Positions 6,509 to 10,770 of a stretch of 10,770 nucleotides of DNA are shown here, in pieces. Position 1 is the first letter of the stretch, and each line of letters starts with the position of its first letter. Position numbers and translations under genes: made by a program. The notes under the pieces were generated by a model, which saw only the letters and a list, made by a program, of their open reading frames with translations, was not told the origin of the DNA and did not search any database. Source of the DNA: an uncultured Clostridia bacterium (GTDB lineage: Bacteria > Bacillota > Clostridia > Oscillospirales > Ruminococcaceae). The stretch lies in assembly GCA_947176675.1 (NCBI GenBank), contig CAMWRN010000060.1, positions 1 to 10,770 of the forward strand, read 5' to 3'.

Positions 6509-8035
6509 CTAAATGAGACCGGTCAATTCGTCGATTATCGGTCGGAAAATTCTTTCTACCGTATTATTTGAAAATGGATTTGACAGATTTGCGGTTTTCA
6601 GTAAATTAAAATAGGATTTGCTTCCTCCCGCTCGGCAAAGCTTCATATAATCTTCCCATGCACGCTTGCAGTCATTTTTCATTTTACCGTAAAATTCATA
6701 TACGCTGACCTGCGCTATGTCATACTCTATATAGTAAAACGGACTTTCAGAAATGTGCGTTTGGTATGGGAAAAACATTCCGCTTTCAACAGTTTTTTTA
6801 TCTGGCTTTGCCCAAGGCGTATACTTTTCACACAGGTCTGCCCACAGCCGGCAGATCTCTTTTCTCGACCTGTTTTCCATATTGTATACAGTATGCTCAA
6901 ATTCGTCCACAGCACAGCGGTACGGCATGTTTTCAAGCTGCTGCATAAGATGAGCCCTTATATATTCCTTTTCCTTTCCGCCCACAAACATATTAAGATA
7001 AGGGTACATAAAATGCTCCATTGTCTTTGAATGTATTTCGTTTACAGACGGCGAGGAGCGATGCATTTCATACAGGGGCTGATTTATTGCGGCGGTCCGG
7101 AAAGCAAAGCCGTGACCCAATTCGTGAACAAAATATCCCATTTCCATTCCGTCACCCGAATAGTTGGCTATAATAAACGGTAGCTTCTCCACAGGGATCA
7201 TACAGCAGGTAAACAGGTTTTTCCGCTTATTTTCCCTCGGCTTTAAATCGTACAATTCTTTTTCAACGACTTCCTTAATGTATTCTCCTGTTTCCTCGGA
7301 CATATCTTCAAACATATTCTTAACTGCCGAAACAAGGGCTTTAGAATCCTCCAAAATTGATTTTTGATATCTCAGATCAATTCCGCTTTGCTTTATTTCG
7401 CTGCATATCGGAGTAATAAAGCGGCATATATCATTTCTGAAATTTCTTAATTCTTCGGACCCGTAATCATATCTGTTTTGAGCGGCATAACCAAGCTCAA
7501 CATAACTTTTATAACCCAAACTTTCAGCAAGACGAATGCGGGTCTCAATAAGTCTGTCAAAAATCCCGAACAGTTCGTCGCCGTCGATATTAGGACATGC
7601 CATTATCTTTTTGTACTGCATTTTCAGCTGTAATTCCTCTGATTTCAGCCTTAAGCTGTCGGGATTTTTTGCGGGCTTTAAGCTGCCTGTCCTCCGAAAA
7701 ATCATTTCCCCGAATTCTTTTTCGAATTCTTCCGCATATGGAGAGTTCCTTACGATCAGATCGCATTCGTCCCTGACGGCATATATTTCGGGTTCATTAA
7801 GATTTTGCATTTCTACTTCCTTCGCACTCTCTGCAAAATCTATCCCGGACAAATAACGTATATAAATAATTTGCTCTTTGTATTCCATATGTTCTATTTC
7901 TTTTTTCATATCCAACCACACGCTGCGTATTTCTTCATATGACAAAGCGTTTAAAAGCCTGTTTCTGTAAATATATAAATTATTTTTTATACCCTCATAA
8001 TCGGGACGTTCATATATTAGCTGTGAAAATTTCAT
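6509..8035 (-). CDS. M3-family zinc metallopeptidase (oligoendopeptidase F-like)
   Basis: This 508-residue protein carries the M3 zinc site: HELGH at 304-308 gives two histidine ligands and the catalytic glutamate, and E333 (in VNEIHSKTMEHF) lies at the expected distance for the third ligand. Other family stretches are KLPFIIANYSGD before the site, VDEFEHTVYNM (about 376-386), and HISESPFYYIEYDIAQVSVYEF (about 427-448). The family cleaves short peptides in the cytoplasm. I see no signal peptide or membrane segment. It is shorter than the usual 560-600 residues of PepF, mostly in the N-terminal half, but the catalytic domain appears complete. The ATG at 8033-8035 follows AGGAGGT with ideal spacing. 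Transcription comes from a consensus promoter with an overlapping palindrome, through a leader of about 125 nt. LysR follows 82 nt downstream. The substrate is unknown; peptide turnover or inactivation of a peptide signal are possibilities. Confidence 0.88.
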   Translation of the reverse strand: MKFSQLIYERPDYEGIKNNLYIYRNRLLNALSYEEIRSVWLDMKKEIEHMEYKEQIIYIRYLSGIDFAESAKEVEMQNLNEPEIYAVRDECDLIVRNSPYAEEFEKEFGEMIFRRTGSLKPAKNPDSLRLKSEELQLKMQYKKIMACPNIDGDELFGIFDRLIETRIRLAESLGYKSYVELGYAAQNRYDYGSEELRNFRNDICRFITPICSEIKQSGIDLRYQKSILEDSKALVSAVKNMFEDMSEETGEYIKEVVEKELYDLKPRENKRKNLFTCCMIPVEKLPFIIANYSGDGMEMGYFVHELGHGFAFRTAAINQPLYEMHRSSPSVNEIHSKTMEHFMYPYLNMFVGGKEKEYIRAHLMQQLENMPYRCAVDEFEHTVYNMENRSRKEICRLWADLCEKYTPWAKPDKKTVESGMFFPYQTHISESPFYYIEYDIAQVSVYEFYGKMKNDCKRAWEDYMKLCRAGGSKSYFNLLKTANLSNPFSNNTVERIFRPIIDELTGLI

Positions 8036-8165
8036 ATTTACCTCCTATGGAAACACTGACTAAAATGCTCTTAAAAAATTTATAATTTTACAAATGGCTA
8101 TGGGTGGCAGCTTTTCAGGCGCTGTAAACGGGGAAAAATCCTTTGATCAGCAATTTCCTACACCA

Positions 8166-8194
8166 ATTATACCGCAAAGCATTATTCTTGTCAA
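8166..8194 (-). promoter_or_regulatory. Consensus sigma-A promoter of the M3 peptidase (and perhaps LysR)
   Basis: On the minus strand, TTGACA (8194-8189) and TATAAT (8171-8166) both match the consensus exactly and are 17 nt apart. The start point would be near 8159, leaving a leader of about 125 nt with possible small hairpins (for example CAGC/GCTG and GGAAA/TTTCC). A promoter this strong is usually held in check, which fits the palindrome over its -35. Confidence 0.85.
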
Positions 8195-8202
8195 GAATAA
8201 TG
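8180..8202. promoter_or_regulatory. Perfect 23-bp palindrome over the -35: candidate operator
   Basis: The arm CATTATTCTTG (8180-8190) is followed after a single T (8191) by its exact reverse complement (8192-8202). The centre lies inside the -35 hexamer of the M3 promoter, so a dimeric protein bound here would block RNA polymerase. The stem has no T-run in either direction suitable for a main terminator and lies upstream of the promoter start point, so operator function is the better reading. The binding protein is unknown; T-N11-A spacing (T8185, A8197) would allow LysR. Confidence 0.7.
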
Positions 8203-8221
8203 TAAAATAAAAAGCAGGTAT

Positions 8222-8250
8222 TAGACATATATCAAAAAGCGTGATATACT
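8222..8250 (+). promoter_or_regulatory. Promoter of the rightward operon (extended -10)
   Basis: TAGACA (8222-8227), a 17-nt spacer and TATACT (8245-8250), preceded by TGA (TGn extended -10), form a plausible promoter. The -35 is a weaker match than that of the divergent promoter, as expected for a promoter needing activation. Transcription would start near 8257, about 23 nt before the first start codon. Confidence 0.65.
8228..8248. promoter_or_regulatory. Inverted repeat TATATCA-N7-TGATATA in the promoter spacer
   Basis: The arms TATATCA (8228-8234) and TGATATA (8242-8248) are exact inverted copies around a 7-nt centre. T8232 and A8244 give the T-N11-A geometry of LysR boxes. The repeat spans the spacer and touches the -10, a position typical of a repressor or a DNA-twisting activator. 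LysR activators more often bind farther upstream, so the protein that binds here is open. Confidence 0.5.
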
Positions 8251-8279
8251 AATATCGGAACACAAAGGAGGCGTTTAAA

Positions 8280-8543
8280 ATGGCGAAAGCGTCCGACAGA
8301 TACGACGTTATTTTTCAAAATCTTTCCGACGCGGGCTGTGATTTGGAGACATCTGAAAGGTGTACGGAGCTTATTCTTGCGGGGAAATGCGAACAGGCTC
8401 TTGCGCTGATAAGGTTCCGGAAAAAACGTCTGCTTGAAGAAATTCACAAAAATCAAAAGCAGGTGGATAGTCTCGATTTCCTTGTCTATACGCTCGGAAA
8501 GTCGGAGGGAAAGTCCACCTATCAATCAAAGAAAGGTCGGTAA
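8280..8543 (+). CDS. Small helical three-cysteine protein of unknown function
   Basis: This 87-residue protein starts 8 nt after a strong AAAGGAGG and is the first gene of the rightward operon. Residues about 8-75 look fully helical, with heptad-like spacing in the second half (RFRKKRLLEEIHKNQKQVDS then LDFLVYTL). That half resembles the C-terminal dimerisation/effector helices of MerR-type regulators, but no DNA-binding winged helix is present. Three cysteines (C20, C28, C37) are spaced 8 and 9 residues apart. The tail is basic and polar and probably disordered. Similar small proteins seem familiar to me beside reductase genes in Clostridia, but I cannot name a family. It could be a redox-sensing partner, an antagonist of a MerR-type protein, or a subunit of an encoded enzyme; these are guesses. 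It lies 5 nt before the hydrolase gene, which points to translational coupling. Confidence 0.75.
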   Translation: MAKASDRYDVIFQNLSDAGCDLETSERCTELILAGKCEQALALIRFRKKRLLEEIHKNQKQVDSLDFLVYTLGKSEGKSTYQSKKGR

Positions 8544-8548
8544 TTATT

Positions 8549-9544
8549 ATGGCAAATACTGAAAAACTTGAACTTACAAATGAGTGGGATAAAACTTTCC
8601 CGAAAAGCGAAAAGTTAAATCACAGCAAGGTAACTTTCCGCAACCGTTATGGAATAACTTTGGCAGCGGATATGTATGTACCGAAAAATTCGGTCGGCAA
8701 ATTTGCGGCAATTGCCGTCTGCGGACCGTTCGGTGCGGTAAAAGAACAGTCTGCGGGATTGTATGCTCAAACAATGGCGGAACGCGGCTTTCTGACAATA
8801 GCATTTGACCCGTCCTTTACCGGTGAGAGCGGCGGTACACCGCGATATATGGCATCTCCGGACATTAATACCGAGGATTTTCAGGCTGCGGTGGACTTCC
8901 TTTCAGTGCAGGAAAACGTCGATCCCGAACGTATAGGCATAATCGGTATTTGCGGCTGGGGAGGAATGGCTTTGAATGCAGCTGCCCTTGACACCCGCGT
9001 AAAGGCAACGGTTACGTCCACAATGTACGATATGAGCAGAGTAAACGCCAACGGATATTTCGATAACGAAAACAGCGAGGCAGTGCGTTATGAAAAGCGT
9101 AAGGCTTTGAACGCTCAGCGTACCGCCGACTATAAAAGCGGCAGCTACGAGCTTGGCGGCGGAGTTGTTGACCCTCTGCCCGATGACGCTCCTTTCTTTG
9201 TAAAGGATTATCACGCCTACTACAAGACCGACAGAGGCTATCACCATCGTTCGCTTAATTCCAACGGCGGCTGGAACAAAATAGGCTGCATGTCCTTTGT
9301 AAATCAACCTATTCTTCAGTACAGCAATGAAATACGCAGTGCGGTACTGGTCATTCACGGCGAAAAGGCGCACTCCTGTTATTTCAGCAAAGACGCTTTC
9401 ACTAATATGATAAACGGCAATCCCTGTCCCGAAAACAAGGAACTGCTTATTATTCCCAACGCCGTTCATACCGATTTGTATGACAGGACGGATATTATCC
9501 CCTTTGATAAATTGGAGCGGTTTTTTAATGATAATTTGAAATAA
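8549..9544 (+). CDS. Alpha/beta hydrolase with cysteine at the nucleophile position
   Basis: This 331-residue cytoplasmic protein has the alpha/beta-hydrolase layout of the YcjY/COG1073-like group. A strand and oxyanion region (AAIAVCGPFGAVKEQSAG, about 53-70) precede the nucleophile elbow. The elbow reads G-I-C-G-W-G-G, placing C135 where most members have serine. The HGE at 270-272 marks the acid position (E272) and H307 in PNAVHTD the catalytic histidine. Cysteine nucleophiles are known in dienelactone hydrolases, so the enzyme may be active on an ester, lactone or thioester; the substrate is unknown. It sits 5 nt after the small three-cysteine gene, with only a weak ribosome binding site (GAAAGG, 8531-8536) overlapping the upstream reading frame, so coupled translation is likely. 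The reductase gene follows 28 nt later. Confidence 0.88.
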   Translation: MANTEKLELTNEWDKTFPKSEKLNHSKVTFRNRYGITLAADMYVPKNSVGKFAAIAVCGPFGAVKEQSAGLYAQTMAERGFLTIAFDPSFTGESGGTPRYMASPDINTEDFQAAVDFLSVQENVDPERIGIIGICGWGGMALNAAALDTRVKATVTSTMYDMSRVNANGYFDNENSEAVRYEKRKALNAQRTADYKSGSYELGGGVVDPLPDDAPFFVKDYHAYYKTDRGYHHRSLNSNGGWNKIGCMSFVNQPILQYSNEIRSAVLVIHGEKAHSCYFSKDAFTNMINGNPCPENKELLIIPNAVHTDLYDRTDIIPFDKLERFFNDNLK

Positions 9545-9572
9545 TTAATACAAAAATATAGGAGGAATTGTT

Positions 9573-10517
9573 ATGCATAATAATATACCTAAAATAGCTC
9601 TTGGCGCATGGTCATGGGGAATGGGCGCAGCGGGAGGCGATACGGTTTTCGGTAATCATTTGACATCAGATGAATTAAAGCCGGTATTTGATAAAGCGCT
9701 GGAATTAGGTTTGAACGTTTGGGACACTGCGGCGGTTTACGGCGAGGGTACTTCAGAAATGATACTCGGAGGGTTTATTAAAAATATATCACGCGAGGAA
9801 GTAATAATATCCACAAAATTTACTCCTCAAATAGCGGAGGATTCTTACGAAGCAATGCAGAAAATGCTTGATGGCAGCAAAAAAAGGCTGCATACCGATA
9901 CGGTCGATATTTACTGGATACACAATCCTATGGATGTGGAAAGGTGGACACCGCAGATAATCCCGCTTGCGAAAAGCGGACAGATAAAGTCTGTTGGTGT
10001 TTCAAATCATAACCTTGCGGAGATAAAGCGCGTGAATGAAATTCTTAATGCGGAGGGGCTGTCAATATCCGCAGTACAGAATCATTTCAGTCTTTTACAC
10101 CGTTCTTCCGAAAGGGCAGGAATACTTGAATACTGCAAGGAAAACGGAATTGTTTTTTATTCGTATATGGTTCTTGAACAAGGTGCGCTCACGGGAAAAT
10201 ACAACGTTAAAAATCCTTTTCCCGAAAACAGCGGGCGGGGCGAGGCTTATAACATAGCCTTGCCTAAGCTGGAACTTTTGGTGAATGAACTTGAAAAAAT
10301 CGGAAAGAAATATGCGGCAAGTCCCGCACAGGTCGCAACGGCTTGGGCGATAGCAAAGGGAACTGTACCAATAATCGGTGTTACTAAGGTAAAACAGGTT
10401 GAGGAAGCGGCGCAAACGGTAAAAATACAGCTTGCCGACGAAGATATACGCTGTCTTGAAAAGCTTGGCGATGAAACAAATATCGACGCTCTCAGAGAAT
10501 GGGAAAAGGAGATGTGA
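9573..10517 (+). CDS. Aldo/keto reductase
   Basis: This 314-residue NAD(P)H-dependent oxidoreductase has the TIM-barrel family layout. The full catalytic tetrad is visible: D51 and Y56 in WDTAAVYGEG, K82 in ISTKFTP, and H117 in YWIHNP. Other family stretches are SVGVSNHNLAEI (about 140-151), AVQNHFSLLHR, and the C-terminal cofactor region around VPIIGVTKVKQVEEA. It probably reduces a carbonyl (aldehyde or ketone) on a small molecule; the substrate cannot be read from sequence. The ATG at 9573 follows AGGAGG with ideal spacing. It is the third gene of the operon, and the next gene starts 3 nt after its stop, a sign of coupled translation. No key residue is missing. Confidence 0.93.
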   Translation: MHNNIPKIALGAWSWGMGAAGGDTVFGNHLTSDELKPVFDKALELGLNVWDTAAVYGEGTSEMILGGFIKNISREEVIISTKFTPQIAEDSYEAMQKMLDGSKKRLHTDTVDIYWIHNPMDVERWTPQIIPLAKSGQIKSVGVSNHNLAEIKRVNEILNAEGLSISAVQNHFSLLHRSSERAGILEYCKENGIVFYSYMVLEQGALTGKYNVKNPFPENSGRGEAYNIALPKLELLVNELEKIGKKYAASPAQVATAWAIAKGTVPIIGVTKVKQVEEAAQTVKIQLADEDIRCLEKLGDETNIDALREWEKEM

Positions 10518-10520
10518 ATA

Positions 10521-10770
10521 ATGACAGCAGACGAAGTAATAGCAGGCTTCTGTGATGATCCCCCAGAAAATGCGGAGCGTGACGAATACGCTCAGGAGCT
10601 TTTTCAGGAGGCAATAAAAGTCGGCATGGAGCTGAACAATCATTACCATTCTCCCGAGGAGATACGTGAAATTATGGGACGGTTAACAGGCAGAAAAATT
10701 GATGATAAATTCCGGCTGTTTCCGCCGTTCTACACAGATTTCGGCAAGAATATAAAAATCGGCAGGGACG
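10521..10770 (+). CDS. Sugar O-acetyltransferase, N-terminal part (runs off the window)
   Basis: The open frame begins at an ATG 3 nt after the reductase stop and continues to the window end, giving 83 residues. AAGGAG (10506-10511) lies 9 nt upstream, inside the end of the reductase gene. The residues HYHSPEEIREIMGRLTGRKI and then FRLFPPFYTDFGKNIKIG match the start of maltose/galactoside O-acetyltransferase-type proteins, where an N-terminal helical segment precedes the left-handed beta-helix of hexapeptide repeats. Full members are about 190-210 residues, so over half is missing here. The family moves acetyl from acetyl-CoA to a hydroxyl on a sugar or similar acceptor. In this operon it may modify or detoxify the same compound handled by the hydrolase and reductase; that is inference. 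Confidence 0.85.
   Translation, partial: MTADEVIAGFCDDPPENAERDEYAQELFQEAIKVGMELNNHYHSPEEIREIMGRLTGRKIDDKFRLFPPFYTDFGKNIKIGRD

Noticed and set aside
8180..8202. The palindrome as a terminator
   Set aside because: No transcript should end there: it lies upstream of both promoters' start points, has a 1-nt loop, and overlaps a consensus -35.
8903..9469. 188-codon minus-strand open frame inside the hydrolase gene
   Set aside because: It is fully antisense to a clear alpha/beta hydrolase and has no ribosome binding site; it reflects codon composition.
10095..10649. 184-codon minus-strand open frame across the reductase/acetyltransferase junction
   Set aside because: It is antisense to two well-supported genes and has no own promoter or family match.
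1..10770. CRISPR array, tRNA/rRNA gene, complete insertion sequence, toxin-antitoxin or phage-defence module
   Set aside because: No regularly spaced repeats, cloverleaf-like sequences, transposase motifs or defence-domain motifs were seen on either strand.

Overview
The window looks like chromosomal DNA from a Clostridia-type Firmicute, most likely a gut Ruminococcaceae/Oscillospiraceae relative. This rests on the style of the RpsI, RplM and RecG proteins, strong AGGAGG ribosome binding sites, near-consensus sigma-A promoters, and moderate GC with AT-rich intergenic regions. The assignment is inference; no rRNA or other species marker is present.

Layout. Positions 1-522 hold mobile-element debris: the 3' end of a probable amidoligase-family gene and a decayed C-terminal fragment of a tyrosine recombinase. 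They lie directly downstream of the 3' end of rpsI. Positions 522-1645 are the rplM-rpsI ribosomal operon on the minus strand, with a consensus promoter, a structured leader of about 130 nt and a strong hairpin terminator. Positions 1788-3222 are a self-contained plus-strand unit (promoter, secreted transglutaminase-like protein, terminator). Positions 3357-5465 are recG on the minus strand with its own consensus promoter.

Positions 5554-10770 form an accessory metabolic region around a divergent control region (about 8036-8279). Leftward run an M3-family metallopeptidase and then a LysR regulator. Rightward run a small helical protein with three cysteines, an alpha/beta hydrolase with a cysteine at the nucleophile position, an aldo/keto reductase, and the start of a sugar O-acetyltransferase cut by the window end. 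The rightward genes are tightly packed (gaps of 5, 28 and 3 nt) and probably form one operon. The control region has a perfect TTGACA-17-TATAAT leftward promoter whose -35 sits inside an 11+1+11 bp perfect palindrome, and a rightward extended -10 promoter whose spacer holds a TATATCA-N7-TGATATA inverted repeat with LysR-like T-N11-A geometry.

The most interesting material is this divergent region and its operon, which looks like an inducible small-molecule modification or detoxification unit, and the integrase scar at the rpsI 3' end. I see no CRISPR array, tRNA, rRNA, complete insertion sequence or recognised defence system, and nothing that I can honestly call a new biological system.
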